DNA of 64,000 nucleotides from Antitrichia curtipendula (GCA_951230915.1 OX579640.1:10622981-10686980), one strand, 5' to 3'; numbered from the stretch's first letter, positions 1-11,539 are shown. Translations and numbers: made by a program. Notes: generated by a model from the letters alone, not told the origin.

Positions 1-745
1 CTGCATTATATCTGCGGGTGGAGTAATTCTCACAAATCTGAAAATGAAACAGTTAATTGCCGAGAAGGTTCACAGAACAGGCAGCCCAGCTCCAACCCAA
101 TTTCAACACATTGGACTGAACGCCTGCCAAAGCCGGACTGCCTGCGCACAGGGCCAACCAGCACGCGGCCTTTGGGTGCAAAGTTCGACGAGAATCCCCA
201 ACCCACTTTGAAATTCCCTCGTTTCCATGCCCTTTTTCGCCAGTCTTCCCCAAATCATGGAAACTGCCCCGCGTTGTGAGAAAAACACAACTTTAGCACA
301 AGTCCCTCTTCAGTTGCCCACATGCCCAGTCAAGAGACCACGTTTCTTCACCACGAGATGCCAATCTCGTCCACCTACAAATACAGACCTTCGTGATCCC
401 CATTCCTCATCTCGATCACTGGAACATTAGCAACTGGTGCAGCAGCTTCCATCAACTTCGAGCCTGCACTACGAATATCTGCAACCACATTTGCTCAAAT
501 ACAGTTGCAAACACAATTAGTTGTTCGATCGATTGTATACGAATTCCATTCGTCTAAATCGAAATTCTTTGTCACTTTGTTGAAAACCGCAGCCTGGACG
601 TTGAACGCTTGGGGGAATACTAAGTCCGTTGAATTACGAAGCTTGACTGTGTGTAGAGTTGATTGAATTCGATTTGGGAGCAGCTAGCTAGCTAGATCCG
701 CGATTGATTGCTGAGATCACCTGGGAACCCGAGCCGATATACACA
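1..745 (+). promoter_or_regulatory. Upstream region and 5' leader of PAL copy 1
   Basis: No gene is seen here. At 371-380 the sequence CCACCTACAA resembles the AC/P-box MYB elements known from phenylpropanoid gene promoters, and the overlapping TACAAATAC (377-385) is a weak TATA candidate. If transcription starts near 410, the leader is about 335 nt long. It contains no ATG before the one at 746, which supports that start. Promoter elements are read by eye only. Confidence 0.4.
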
Positions 746-2935
746 ATGGCAGCTGTGGAATTCGACTTCATGGCGTCGTCCCAGAGCTTCATGAATGCGG
801 GATGCGAGCCCGCAGTGAAGAAACCGACGACATCCCCCAGCTTCTGCAAGAATGCTCCCCAAACAGAGGTTTCCCGAGCAGATCCGCTCAACTGGGCGAA
901 GACGGCCGCGAAGATGCAAGGGAATCATCTGGACGAGATCAAGCAGATGGTGGTGACCTACTTCGACTCCACGGAAGTGGCGATTGAGGGCGTCAATCTC
1001 ACGGTGGGACAGGTCACGGCCATTGCACGCCGGCCCGACGTGGCGGTGGTGCTGGACGCGGCCAACGCCAAGGCCAGAGTGGACGAGTCCTCCAACTGGG
1101 TGTTGACGAAGATCATGAACGGCGGGGACATCTACGGAGTGACCACGGGATTTGGCGCCACCTCCCATCGTCGCACGCAGCAAGGTGTGGAGCTGCAGCG
1201 CGAGCTCATCCGCTTTTTGAATGCGGGGGTGGTGGTGAAGGGGCACTCATTGCCTGCGGAGACCACGCGCGCGGCCATGTTGGTGCGCACCAACACCTTG
1301 ATGCAGGGCTACTCCGGGATCCGTTGGGAGATTTTGGAGGCCATGGAGAAGTTGCTCAATGTGCATGTCACGCCCAAGCTGCCGTTGCGTGGGACGGTCA
1401 CCGCTTCCGGGGATTTGGTGCCCTTGTCTTACATTGCGGGGCTACTCACGGGCCGACCCAACTCGCGAGCTTGCACTCTCGATGGCCGGGAAGTTTCGGC
1501 ATTGGAAGGGTTGCGGATGGCGGGCGTGGAGAAGCCATTTGAATTGCAGCCTAAGGAGGGGTTGGCACTGGTCAACGGGACCGCCGTGGGGTCGGCATTG
1601 GCCTCCACGGTGTGCTTTGACGCCAACGTGTTGGCATTGCTTGCGGAAGTGTTATCCGCCTTGTTTTGTGAAGTGATGCAAGGGAAGCCGGAATTTGCCG
1701 ATCCCTTGACACACAAGTTGAAGCATCACCCGGGGCAAATGGAGGCTGCAGCGGTGATGGAGTGGTTGTTGGACGGGAGCGACTTCATGAAAGCTGCGGC
1801 CAAGCTCAACGAGACCGATCCCTTGAAGAAGCCCAAGCAAGATCGATACGCTTTACGCACTTCACCTCAGTGGTTGGGTCCCCAGATCGAGGTGATCCGC
1901 AGTGCCACGCACGCCATCGAGCGCGAGATCAACTCCGTGAACGACAACCCCATCATTGACGCCGCACGCGGGATTGCCCTGCACGGGGGGAACTTCCAGG
2001 GCACCCCCATCGGCGTGTCCATGGACAACATGCGCCTGGCGGTGGCAGCCATCGGCAAGCTCATGTTTGCCCAGTTCTCCGAGCTGGTGAACGACTACTA
2101 CAACAACGGCCTCCCTTCCAACTTGAGCGGGGGACCCAACCCGAGCTTGGACTACGGCATGAAGGGTGCCGAGATTGCCATGGCGTCGTACCTCTCCGAG
2201 CTCAACTACCTCGCCAACCCCGTCACCACCCACGTCCAGAGCGCGGAGCAGCACAACCAGGACGTGAACTCGCTGGGCTTGGTGTCCGCGCGCAAGACGG
2301 AGGAGGCCGTGGAGATTCTCAAGCTCATGAGCTCGACCTTCTTGGTGGGGTTGTGCCAAGCCATCGACCTCCGCCATGTGGAGGAGACCATGCAGTCCGC
2401 CGTGAAGCAAGTGGTGTTGCAGGCGGCCAAGAAGACGCTGTTCATGGGCCAGGACGGCGCCCTCCTGCCGTCGCGCTTCTGCGAGAAGGACCTCCTGCTG
2501 GTGGTGGAGCGTCAGCCCGTGTTCTCGTACATCGACGACGCGTCCTCCGACACGTACCCGTTGATGGAGAAGCTGCGCGGCGTGCTGGTCAGCCACGCCC
2601 TCAAGGACGCCTCCCGCTCCGTGTTTGAGCAGATCCCTGTGTTCGAGGCCCAAGTGCAAGAGCGGCTGCGCGTGGTGGTGCCCTTGGTGCGGGAAGCTTA
2701 TGACCAGAAGGGCCTTTCGGCGGTGCCCAACAGGATCGAGGCTTGCAGGACGTACCCGCTGTACCAATTCGTGAGGTCGGAGCTCGGGACGCAGTTGCTG
2801 TCCGGCTTGCGAACGGTGTCTCCCGGGACTGAAATTCAGAAAGTGTTCGAGGCGATGTCGGAGGGGAAGCTGATTCGACCTCTGTTGCAGTGCGTGCAAG
2901 GATGGACTGGCGCTCCTGGTCCATTCCCCTTGTAA
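746..2935 (+). CDS. PAL: Phenylalanine ammonia-lyase, copy 1
   Basis: Deaminates L-phenylalanine to trans-cinnamate and ammonia, the first step of phenylpropanoid metabolism, as a cytosolic homotetramer. It is one uninterrupted exon of 729 residues, close to the usual plant length of about 710-720. The MIO cofactor triad Ala-Ser-Gly is at residues 220-222 ([11 protein letters not shown]), the catalytic Tyr at 130 in [12 protein letters not shown], and the selectivity residue Phe at 157 (IRFLNAG), where bifunctional PAL/TAL enzymes carry His. The frame stays open upstream to 704, but that codon is TTG; the first ATG is at 746 in the good context CACAATGGC, and no ATG occurs in the leader. Many seed-plant PAL genes have one intron; this has none, as in several bryophyte genes. 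CHS lies 22 kb downstream in the same unit. Confidence 0.96.
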   Translation: MAAVEFDFMASSQSFMNAGCEPAVKKPTTSPSFCKNAPQTEVSRADPLNWAKTAAKMQGNHLDEIKQMVVTYFDSTEVAIEGVNLTVGQVTAIARRPDVAVVLDAANAKARVDESSNWVLTKIMNGGDIYGVTTGFGATSHRRTQQGVELQRELIRFLNAGVVVKGHSLPAETTRAAMLVRTNTLMQGYSGIRWEILEAMEKLLNVHVTPKLPLRGTVTASGDLVPLSYIAGLLTGRPNSRACTLDGREVSALEGLRMAGVEKPFELQPKEGLALVNGTAVGSALASTVCFDANVLALLAEVLSALFCEVMQGKPEFADPLTHKLKHHPGQMEAAAVMEWLLDGSDFMKAAAKLNETDPLKKPKQDRYALRTSPQWLGPQIEVIRSATHAIEREINSVNDNPIIDAARGIALHGGNFQGTPIGVSMDNMRLAVAAIGKLMFAQFSELVNDYYNNGLPSNLSGGPNPSLDYGMKGAEIAMASYLSELNYLANPVTTHVQSAEQHNQDVNSLGLVSARKTEEAVEILKLMSSTFLVGLCQAIDLRHVEETMQSAVKQVVLQAAKKTLFMGQDGALLPSRFCEKDLLLVVERQPVFSYIDDASSDTYPLMEKLRGVLVSHALKDASRSVFEQIPVFEAQVQERLRVVVPLVREAYDQKGLSAVPNRIEACRTYPLYQFVRSELGTQLLSGLRTVSPGTEIQKVFEAMSEGKLIRPLLQCVQGWTGAPGPFPL

Positions 2936-3601
2936 TTTCTTCCCTGAGATAACAGGGATTCTTTCGTTCCTTTCGTCACTTAGCCACACTTGTACATTCA
3001 CGTAAGTAAGTAGAGATTCTCTCAGTCCTAATCGGATTCGTGAGGCCATTTTCGAGGCACAGATTGTGACTCGTGTACATTTGATGAGCACTGGGTTCCA
3101 CATTGGGCCGTGCTTGAGCCTTTTATAACATGTTTTGGACGTCACAATGGGCGTCTACATTTTCAATTCAGGAGGTTCTTGGAGTGCCACCGTGGTTGTC
3201 ATTGGAATTTACATGCATTGTCGTCTCCCGATTGCAGTAGTAGTTCTCAGGAGTTGGCATTCAGACCGTTTCTTCTTAATAACCTTCCTTCCTAACTGGA
3301 ACACGAGAAAAGTTGCATGATCACATAGACCGACAGAAGAGTAAAGTACGCAAGAAGATTAAACGCAGAACGGAGGCCTTTCAATCGACATCGATCTGCT
3401 TTCCTGCACGAGTGCTCATGTTTCTCTCAAATTTTGGATCTCAACCCATCATTATGAGAAGAGTTGATATCTAGGATTTTCCTACACTACTGCGCAATTC
3501 ACCAGGCGTGGTTGACGTTGAGTTTGATGGCTTCGAGTTAATATTTAGCTTCAGTCAAACAAACAAGGAAGTATCCAGCACAGGGCCACAATGGGGAAAG
3601 C
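2936..3601. other. PAL 3' flank, no gene seen
   Basis: Presumed 3' untranslated region and spacer. Only short chance reading frames occur, and I see no repeat or RNA gene. Confidence 0.5.
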
Positions 3602-4124
3602 CTATACGTTCAGATTAAAAATGTTTAACGCTTGAACATGTCCGCCCAGCAATTCAGTTCGGGGTAAGTTCTCATTCTCATCTTCGATGTCGCCTCCGTG
3701 TTCGGTATATATCTTTGCTATCCTCATATAAAGCGGTTCAATATCATCTACTCTTCCAAGCTTATCCAATATCAGTTGTAAATGAAGCACAAGCTTGGGC
3801 TTAAATTCTGAAGTCATCGACATGCACCTTGCTGCAGTAATCTAGATTGCTCGGTTTTTCTTCTCAACCTCTGCAATCAAAATATTTGCATGATCGGAAC
3901 ATCAGTGTGGTGCTGAACGATATCTGCGTGACACTGGTTAGACAGAAACGTTCAGGTACAGAATTCTGAAAGTCATACCTACTCCTTCTGCCACTGAATC
4001 CCTCTGGCAGGACTGTGAAAAAGCTGGAAGACCGTTCACACTCTTGACACCTCCTTTTCTCAAAACTCCGGCCATTCTTTTGAATTCCGGGTTCTTGGAG
4101 GGGCATTACAAACGTTGGAAACCT
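3602..4124 (-). pseudogene. Possible exon remnants of an unidentified gene, copy 1
   Basis: Two minus-strand blocks look exon-like. One (3823-3602) encodes about 73 residues containing KLVLHLQLILDKLGRVDDIE and ends in a stop. The other (about 4124-3978) is bounded by an acceptor-like CTTTGCAG and a donor-like GTAG|GTATG and encodes a Lys/Arg/Cys-rich stretch. I do not recognise a family and could not join the blocks into one convincing gene. They may be a decayed gene or chance frames. Copy 2 is identical here. Confidence 0.25.
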
Positions 4125-4194
4125 GCAAAGAAGAGAATCTCCTCATTGAACAGGCTTCATGCCTGAAGCAAGTTCGAGTATGGACAGCTACACC

Positions 4195-4300
4195 TTGCTC
4201 CACCACAACTTGACGAACTTGTGGGCAATAACCTCTCTGCAAGCACCAGCCTTCAGCTATTGAACCACGAATGCTCTACCGATTGAGCTCATTCCAAACA
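4195..4300 (-). mobile_element. tRNA-derived SINE remnant, copy 1
   Basis: On the minus strand, GAGCTCAATCGGTAGAGC (4290-4273) matches the D-arm/A-box of a tRNA gene. About 50 bp further, the hairpin CCACAAG-TTCGT-C-AAGTTGTGG (around 4225-4201) looks like a decayed T-arm/B-box. The stem holds but the loop is degenerate and no acceptor stem pairs around it. That pattern fits a tRNA-related SINE head rather than a working tRNA gene. The element's tail and target duplication were not identified. Confidence 0.45.
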
Positions 4301-4707
4301 CTCTCAACCCTAAATTCAGGGTCATCGGCAAGTTTTGAGATTTTTTTCGACTTCATTTTCACTCATCCTGTATGTACAGCAATGGCGGAGACCACTTTGA
4401 CTTTCTTCTCTCAAGGTGAAAATGCATAATGCAGTTTTTTGAAGTTGAAGTGGCAAAGGGACTGTGACTAGAGCCCATAATACTAACCTTTCTTAAATTC
4501 TCTTACTAATCTGATTCAAAAAATATGCAACCAATGGGATGCCCATAAGGCCATAAGGTCCCTTCTGTTTCTACATCCTTAAATCAACTGAAAGTATCAT
4601 TAAGTCTTACACTTGACACTATGTCTCGTAATGTAAGCTCTAGAGCAATATATAGTCCATATCACGTGTGATTTTAGGGGGTTCTGAAAGCCTGGCTCCC
4701 ACAACAT
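4301..4707. other. Spacer, no gene seen
   Basis: No convincing gene or repeat. It holds the 7-T run (4341-4347) that is 8 T in copy 2, and the 4655 G/C difference. Confidence 0.5.
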
Positions 4708-4950
4708 TCACATCCTCCTCCTCAGCAGCTTGTAAACGTTCCCACGATTCTTCGGTTTGAAGTTTTCCATAATCGTGGCAGCCCTGCCTTCAATGCATTG
4801 ATGCCAGTGACATGGCGGATCCAAAAGCACATATGTATCAAACTTTGGAACTGTGAAAGAGTTCCATGCCACCAACTCGTCACAAATGTGTTTAGATTCC
4901 ATGACTGCCCTAGTGTCCGGGGACGACAGACTTTGCACGTTTCTTTGCAT
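4708..4950 (-). CDS. Hypothetical 80-residue reading frame, copy 1
   Basis: Starts at an ATG (4950-4948) and runs 80 residues to a stop at 4708. The composition is protein-like, with Trp, Cys and charged residues: a central KFDTYVLLDPPCHWHQC and a basic tail ending in KLLRRRM. The frame stays open a little further upstream, so this could be the last exon of a broken gene. I recognise no family. It lies downstream of the CHX gene on the same strand, 214 bp after its stop codon, with no sign of being part of it. It is unchanged in copy 2, which is uninformative given the recent duplication. Confidence 0.3.
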   Translation of the reverse strand: MQRNVQSLSSPDTRAVMESKHICDELVAWNSFTVPKFDTYVLLDPPCHWHQCIEGRAATIMENFKPKNRGNVYKLLRRRM

Positions 4951-5163
4951 GTGCAACTGGAGTCGACTGTTATATTTGAGTTAATCTGGTCCCTCAGTAA
5001 AATCTGACAAGCATGACCTTACGCCAACGCGATCTATTGAATGTTGCGAATTAGAGTTGACACTGTAGATCGTTAGCTCCATGATTCTCTGAATGTGATA
5101 CACTTCATGTTATACGCTATAGAGTGAAGCCCTAACTAGCTCCTATTGTACAGAAGGCAGCAC

Positions 5164-8100
5164 TCATGGTGAGGATAAAGAATCCTCCAGATCATGAAGT
5201 GCCCTTACGACGCTGCTTTGGGTTGCCCTAGAATACCCACACTCGCTGTGGTATCCGTCTCTGTTTCCACAGGGCGTGGAAGCATCGACGGAGGAAATGG
5301 AAGACCCCAGATCCACTTTTTCGATAACAGGGTGCAGGTTTCGATGAACATCGAGAGTGTTTGCAGAACTGGAGCTCCAGTGGTTGGCAAAATTGTGCTG
5401 CTTGACCAGCAGCAGTGACGCGTGCATGTGGAAGTGCTTCTTGGACACCAAAAAATCTCCCAAGGGTCCGAGGCCATGATCCTCCACAGCAAGGAAGGCA
5501 CAGGATTGAATGACAGGGCTGGCGGGATGCGAGTGCAACCCAGTGATGATCAAGTCATTGGGCTGCGCAGAATGGAACACGTCAAGGACGGAGTCCTCGA
5601 GGTTCTGCGTCTCAATTACTTTGAGTGTCAACTTTCTACAACTGATTTTATGCTCGCCGTTGCGTTTTAGGTCATCATCGTCTTCTACTTCTTCTGCAGC
5701 TTCCAAGATCGGAGCTAGAGCTTGCAAATCCAAGTGTCTCTCACTTTGCGACTCGATTATGTCCATGGAGATGCGAGCTTCTTCCGTGGACTGTGTTTTG
5801 CTTGCATCCATCTGCCCATTCGGTAAGTAGTCTCCACTGTTTTGCTTGCGTGGGACGGATCTCTGGGTGCCGATCCATGGCGCCTTGAAGAAACTCAAAA
5901 CTTCACAAGCGAACCATGTGAAACCGGTCCAGACTCGTGTAGCAACTGATTGAGTTTGCGAGTGCGACGTGAACAGGTGGCTTGAAATGTTTCGAATGTT
6001 GCCCAGGTGTTGGTTCCCCAGACCTTCGATCACGAACTGGATCACCGTGAGGCTGATACTGCCATGTTGCAACATGCGGCGTGCCAGCATTAGGGCTTCC
6101 CGGTCATCCGAGCCTCCGAAGAATAAGACGTAAATTTGTTGTGAGCAATTGGTCGAGGTGGTATCCAAGCCATTGTCAAGAAGTAGTCCAACTGAGCAGG
6201 GAGGGTTTTGCAACACCTTCATGTTCACTTCCTTCAATCCCGACATGACTGTCTCAAAGCTTCCGTCGTAACGTTGGCGCATGTGAAAGGGGAGCAACAG
6301 GAAATTCACACGGTTGGCGCATGAGGTGTTGCAGATGTCGATGTGCATGTTGTGGAAAGCACTGACGGCGACGGCGGTTTTCACTCTCACTCGGCTCAGC
6401 TGGGAGTAGGTCTGGAATGCTACTTCCACTCCGTCCAACTCTGAACTGCCCTGAAAGCACAAATCAGGTGGATTTTGTTATTGCAAAGAAAATCAAGCTC
6501 GAAAGCACCAACCTATCTTTTCCATGGTGTCCATTGCTATCTTTTATGACGATCTTAACACATTCCATGAGTGCACCTAATTTACTCTTCATCTGACAGC
6601 AAACACAATACTGTCCAGGATATGATTTAGACTCAATCACCATGTCTGAGAATAGTCTGCAACAACATGCTACTTCCTCTCAAGTGTCAATCCAGGAGCT
6701 ACTGTGAGGGAGCACTTGAATTGAGTGATGTCAGGGGCTTCCTTTTCCCAGACTCTGCAACTCAAGATGTGAGAGGTTTGAAAGAAGGAAGACTTCTGAG
6801 GATCGGAGCACGTTTTGAATCTCAGGGTTTTTCTAAACATTTACTGAGTAGGTCATATATGGAATTTCTTTTGTTCAATCTTAGGGTTTGGGGTTTAGGG
6901 TCTATATGAGATGCTCTTCCCTGATTCTTCTGAGATAAGTTTTCTCACCATCTATTTTCCCCAATAGGACTAATCGATTTAGTCATTTTAGAACCATGAA
7001 TCCTTCGCCTTTGGGGTGGGTGGGTTGTAGATTCTAATTGCTTTCTTGTGCAGCCATTGACGATGGCTTTCTAATTGAATTCAGACTACTGTTTTCTGCA
7101 GATATTGATTAGGACGCTGTTGCTACTCTTGTGAATTGAGGAGGAGGTTTACGGATGGTGCAATACATCACCTCTCGCTTGGAAAACGACGAGGACATCC
7201 GGATAGACGATAGTCGTTTCGAACTTTCGATCAGGTGAAGCACATACGCTCTCAGTGACTTGAAGTCTTTCCCTCTTGTGATTTCAATCATGTTTCTCAT
7301 GGAAGGGATGTTCCATGACCCAACAGGACAAAGCAGCATACGTAGTTCATCCTTATCATCCCCAGCGTCGATGCTGCGTCTCACGTAAGGTGGAATGTCA
7401 CGAGCTGGTGAATACATCCACATTACGACTGGCGTTGTTATGAAGGTGGTCACGAGGGCCATGATCACCAATATGGCAAATATTTCTTCATCTATGACCT
7501 GCAGGTAAAATTGGGCAATACTGAAGGTTGGTCAACACAAAAAACTTGGTAATAGAGTTTTATGACCTACTTTTTTCTTAGTCGTGGTGACTCTGAAGAT
7601 GTAGGAAACGTGTTAAAGTCTGACTGAGAGGACGAAGCAAGAGCTCTAACTTACCCCTTTTGAAAGACCGATGTTCAGGACTATGAGTTCCACCAGACCT
7701 TTGGTGTTCATGAGAAAGCCCAGGGCCAAAGCCTTGCGATTCTCCACACCCCAAAGCTTGGCCACAATAAATGTCCCCAGCACTTTTCCTATGCATGCTG
7801 TTGCTAGCACTATGATGAGAATCAACACTGCACCAGAAACGTAAGTTGCATTATTCAGATTGTCTTTGTTTGCCATTCATTTGATAATTGTTTATATAAT
7901 GTGAGACTAGCATTTCGGGGTAAGTTTTTGCCGTGAGATTCGCTTGAGAATTCTTTCTACCTCAAAGCATAGAGCTCATAACCGGTCTCACTGTTAGCTA
8001 GTGAAGATCCTCAACGTTCTTGTGATTCTTGTTGTTCTAACAAAATGGTTAATAAGAAAGAAAGGTCTCATACGTGCAGTTCCATTGTTCATTGCAGACA

Positions 8101-9338
8101 GGTGCGTCTTCAGTCCAGAAGATGCGAAGTAGAGGGGCAAGAAGAGGATGCTCACGTAGTCTTCAACCTTCTCAATCAGTATTGCTGCACAGAAAGAAAT
8201 CAATCCTTTAAATTTACTGTAAGTTGAGTTTGAACAGCACATTCGTTGCACTTTCTGTTGACTGATGAAGATGTACACCTATTCCAAGTTTATGATATCT
8301 GAAGCCAGCACCAAACAGAGCTCTTAAAATTTGTGTCATTGACACGAACTCCTAGAGCTGTTTATATCGTGATTGTAATGTAGAGGGGAAGGCCAATCTA
8401 AGTACCTGCGAATCGGCCGTCCTTAGGGATGATGAGCCCGCAGATGAAGGCTCCAAAAATGACATGAATACCAATTAAATCAGTGAGAAACGCCGCACCA
8501 AGAACAAGCAAAAGAGTCATTGCCACAACAGGCTCCGGAGGAAGCTCCCTGTAATGGGCCAGTGCATACGTAATCGGTGAAACGACCAAAAACATGAGGG
8601 CAAGAAAGGCTATGCCGAGGAGTGACACCCACAGTGCCACCAGTGGATTTGATTTTGAATTCGTTACAGCTACTGCCAGAGCCAGAAGGACCCATGCAAC
8701 CACGTCGTTTATTGCGGCTGCCGACATCGCCATTTGACCAATCTGCGAATGAAGAGACTGTTGGGTAAGCTCGTTCAACCTTCACTGATTTTTTTTATCA
8801 CAGTTCACGGATGTCAAGTGATTAAGTCCAACAGGATTGAGATTTCATGGTTTAAAGTGAACAATTTGATTCAAATCCATAAAAAATTAAAAAAATAAAG
8901 ATGAAGCCAAACTTATATTACCAGAACCAATGAAGAACAATGCAGGTGCGGGTCAAAATAACAATAGGAATGGACAACACACATTCTTTTTATGACGTAC
9001 TCTAAAGTGCCACGAGAGATAAGCTCGAAGCCTCTTGATCCTTCAGGGGTTAAGCTCAAGCTCACAACATTCTCATGCTGACGACATTCTCGTGCAGCTT
9101 ACACTACCGAATTCAAGAGATTTCCTCAGTGTTGAGAAGTTTGCGCTCTGTCAGAATGCGGGCGAGAACGGGGAAAGCAGTAATCAAGAGCGCCACGCCA
9201 AGGAACAATGTGAAGGTTCCAAAGTTTTGACCCAACTCCGGCAGAAGAACTTTGCATATGATATATGATGCTACTGTCCCAAGTCCAAACGGGAGGATCA
9301 TGCCTGCTGCTGCCATCCATACTGTCATTACTCCCGAC
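5164..9338 (-). CDS. CHX-type cation/H+ antiporter, 5' end missing, copy 1
   Basis: Monovalent cation/proton antiporter of the plant CHX family (CPA2), normally an endomembrane or plasma-membrane protein. Exon model on the minus strand: 9338-9125, 8742-8406, 8184-8074, 7827-7655, 7498-7172, 6450-5164, about 815 residues. Hallmarks are [25 protein letters not shown] with the conserved Asn-Asp pair, [28 protein letters not shown] and [18 protein letters not shown], followed by a long cytosolic C-terminal domain in one 428-residue exon. Five introns keep the frame; four have GT-AG ends. The first intron shown (9124-8743) would need a GA donor: the aligned exon end is ACTGAG followed by GAAATC, and a stop follows. 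The first membrane helices (about 100 residues) were not found upstream. It may be a 5'-truncated pseudogene or may use an unrecognised first exon. Confidence 0.75.
6881..6901 (+). repeat. Short telomere-like repeat in a CHX intron, copy 1
   Basis: Two to three imperfect units of the plant telomere repeat TTTAGGG lie in the 721-bp intron 7171-6451. They could be a telo-box or chance. The rest of that intron shows nothing recognisable. The same bases occur at 41825-41845. Confidence 0.4.
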
Positions 9339-9952
9339 CTGCCGTGAACAATCGTCCAGGTGAGTCAATCACTGAAGCCAAAAGCAATCATTTCTAATTG
9401 CTTCAATAGTAGAAATTAAACCTGCCTCCCAACCATTTGTGCCAGTTCAGTTCGATTTGAATCATCTTGTGAAAACCATAATTGAGATGGAGCCAAAATT
9501 TACATCATTAGAATCAGCTAAGACAATTGTACATGCTGGTTATAACTGAATATGGAATTGGAATAAAGAAAGTCTCCATATGACCGACTCGAAACTGCGG
9601 GCAAAAGCAAACGTGAGTCCCGATTTGGAGCTTTGGTTCTGACTGCTGACAAAGTTTGGAACACGATACAGAGAAACAGGGCAAGATGAAAAGTCAGTGG
9701 AGAGTTTAAGTACTTGCGAATTCAGTACTTGCGAAATGAATCATCGCTTGGAGCAGCTCAAGAAAGTTCCACCTACATATAGTCATGATTGTATGGTTCG
9801 ATTTGGAGCTGTGAATTTCAGCAAGTAACTTCGTGGTATCCAGTAAGAATTTAAAAATAAAGAAAAATCAACTCCTTAAGCTTATAGAGCGACCAGCATT
9901 TCTGAGAGGTCAACGCCTGAAGTCTCATTGAGTTCCAGAGCTACTTGCCGTC
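9339..9952. other. Spacer between CHX and micropeptide gene A
   Basis: I searched the minus strand here for the missing CHX N-terminal helices and saw none. Near the right end, the 20-30 bp before gene A resemble the leader of gene C (GAGCTACTTGCC against GAGCTAATTGCC). A TATA-like TTTAAAAATA lies near 9850. Copy differences: 9543 T/A. Confidence 0.45.
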
Positions 9953-10117
9953 ATGGCCGTGATGGACGATGGGGGATCATCGAAGTGGAGACCTCCGTCG
10001 ATCGAAGCGTCTATGAAAGTAGCTCGATCGATCGTTGCGATCATGACAACTTCTGGAGATCATTGTCGACTGTCGACGAGTGCAACCTTGGCAAGAATTT
10101 CCGCTTCATGCATTTGA
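9953..10117 (+). CDS. SSKWRPP-repeat micropeptide gene A, copy 1
   Basis: Short frame of 54 residues starting MAVMDDGGSSKWRPPS, with one copy of the motif GDGGSSKWRPPS that also occurs in genes B and C. No signal peptide or membrane segment is visible. The first eight codons and the bases before the ATG closely match gene C at 21066. After the motif, A carries four extra bases (TCGATCGA against TCGA in C). This shifts the frame, so A runs 36 codons past the point where C ends in SKRQ-stop; without those bases A would end in SKRL-stop. The long tail is therefore probably recent and not conserved. Function unknown. The homology to C continues for several hundred bases downstream. Confidence 0.55.
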   Translation: MAVMDDGGSSKWRPPSIEASMKVARSIVAIMTTSGDHCRLSTSATLARISASCI

Positions 10118-10607
10118 AAAACCCTGGCCAATGAATTCCAGGGCCAATACTTTGCTTTCTTGCAATAAGTTATTCAAACAAAGAACGCATTGCAATTGAA
10201 TGCCAGAGCTAGCGGCCTCCTGCGACCGGCAGAATGTAGTTCCTGATTCTTCACACAATGTGACAATTAACGATTCGAAAATAGTACCACAGCTTTGAAG
10301 TTGCTCAGATACTTGTTGACACATTATACTGGAGACTACGTACATTACATGATCAAAAGACTTTTAGACTTCACTGACTTGAATGTGCGTTTCAATCGAT
10401 TCTTGTCAGATCTGTCACTGTTAGGCTCACTTGTGAGCTGCATCTCAGTGTGGTCAATCGATCTGGACCAAATAAGATCTGTCTTCCATCATTGTCACGA
10501 GTTACTACCCGTAGACCTACTGGGAAATGAGTACCGATCATGAAGATCTATTTGGACAAACTGAAGTGTTACTTCGAACCTGTAATGACTCTGCCGTAAG
10601 CCCTGTC
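10118..10607 (+). other. Region downstream of gene A, paralogous to gene C trailer
   Basis: This stretch aligns with 21177-21740 over several blocks, for example CACAGCTTTGAAGTTGCTCA against CACGGCTTTGAAGCTGCTCA and CTCAGTGTGGTCAATC against CTGAGTGTGATCAATC. No reading frame is shared between the two, so this is most likely a long 3' untranslated region or a flank copied with the gene. Confidence 0.5.
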
Positions 10608-11539
10608 TTAACCCCTAAAGGACCATTGTCCCCTCGGGGGACAAATGGGTTTTCGGGCAGGTACCTACGAGCTGAAATTTTCTCCTGATTTTTTGAAACT
10701 TTTTTTGGAGGTAGAAAATCTGATTAGCTTTATGGGAATATAATTTTTTTCACAATCGGTGCCCGGGAAAAAAAGTTATGCCCAAATAAGCTCAAAACAG
10801 GGGTCGAGGGGCAGCAAAAAAAATTTGCAATTTTTTTTTTTTTTTTTTTCTAATTTTTTTTTCTTATAGATTATATTTTTGTCTATCTGAAAAGCTTTGA
10901 TTCATTTCATTTGGATTTTTTATGAGAATGTTATGGACAAGCTTGTTTTTCGGGCATTTAGAGCATCTTCCTGAAAAAATAACTTGTAGGATTCATTTCT
11001 GAATGTAATTTTTATAGTTTTTCAAAAAAAGAAGTTCCACAAGGTTTAGTTTTTTTGCTAGAACAATCTCACCATTGGAATTAGTGATTTTTAATTCCAT
11101 ATAAAAGATATTAATATTTTAGATTTTCTTTCTATCTTGTACCTACTTCTACTTAACAATTTCTTTAATAATGAAAATTAAGTTTTTTTGGATTTTCTTT
11201 TTTCCCCTAGACTCTCAACTCAATTCTCCACTATAAAGATTAAAAGCTCAAAACTCTGTAGTGCAAAATATTTAAGTTAAAAATGTTCAAAGTCATAAAA
11301 TCTAGTCCCGCAATGTGCTGAAAAACTTGTTTTTTTCACTTTAAACGCAGATATCTTGCAATCTGTGCGGTCAAAAATTCTGAAATTTTTTCCATACATT
11401 TTCATACTAGTTAGGTATAAGATCCTGCGGTTAGGTGTGAAAAAAAAAACAATTTCCAATTTCTTTTACTCTTTGCTATAGAAATGGCAGTTTTGAATGT
11501 TTTTTGGCAGAAAAATGGCCTTGGTCCTTTAGGGGTTAA
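10608..11539. mobile_element. TTAA-flanked piggyBac-like non-autonomous element, copy 1
   Basis: The ends are perfect 18-bp inverted repeats, TTAACCCCTAAAGGACCA at 10608-10625 and its reverse complement at 11522-11539. Taking TTAA as the target duplication leaves a 924-bp element starting CCCCTAAAGG. TTAA targets and ends beginning with CCC are features of piggyBac transposons. The interior is AT-rich with long T-runs and has no transposase frame. A diverged relative lies at 28713-29921. Family assignment rests on the ends alone. Confidence 0.65.

Noticed and set aside
704..745. PAL start 14 codons further upstream
   Set aside because: The codon at 704 is TTG, not ATG. The first ATG of the leader is at 746 and has a good context.
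1862..3145. 427-codon open frame on the strand opposite PAL
   Set aside because: It is a shadow of the PAL reading frame caused by GC-rich third positions; its His/Leu/Gln-rich product has no domain. The same applies at 36805-38088.
4201..4290. Functional tRNA gene on the minus strand
   Set aside because: A-box is good but the T-loop is degenerate, spacing is too long without a recognisable anticodon arm, and no acceptor stem pairs.
9928..10134. 68-codon frame overlapping micropeptide gene A
   Set aside because: It is in another frame, shows no similarity to the gene C locus, and lacks the repeated motif that is conserved between loci.
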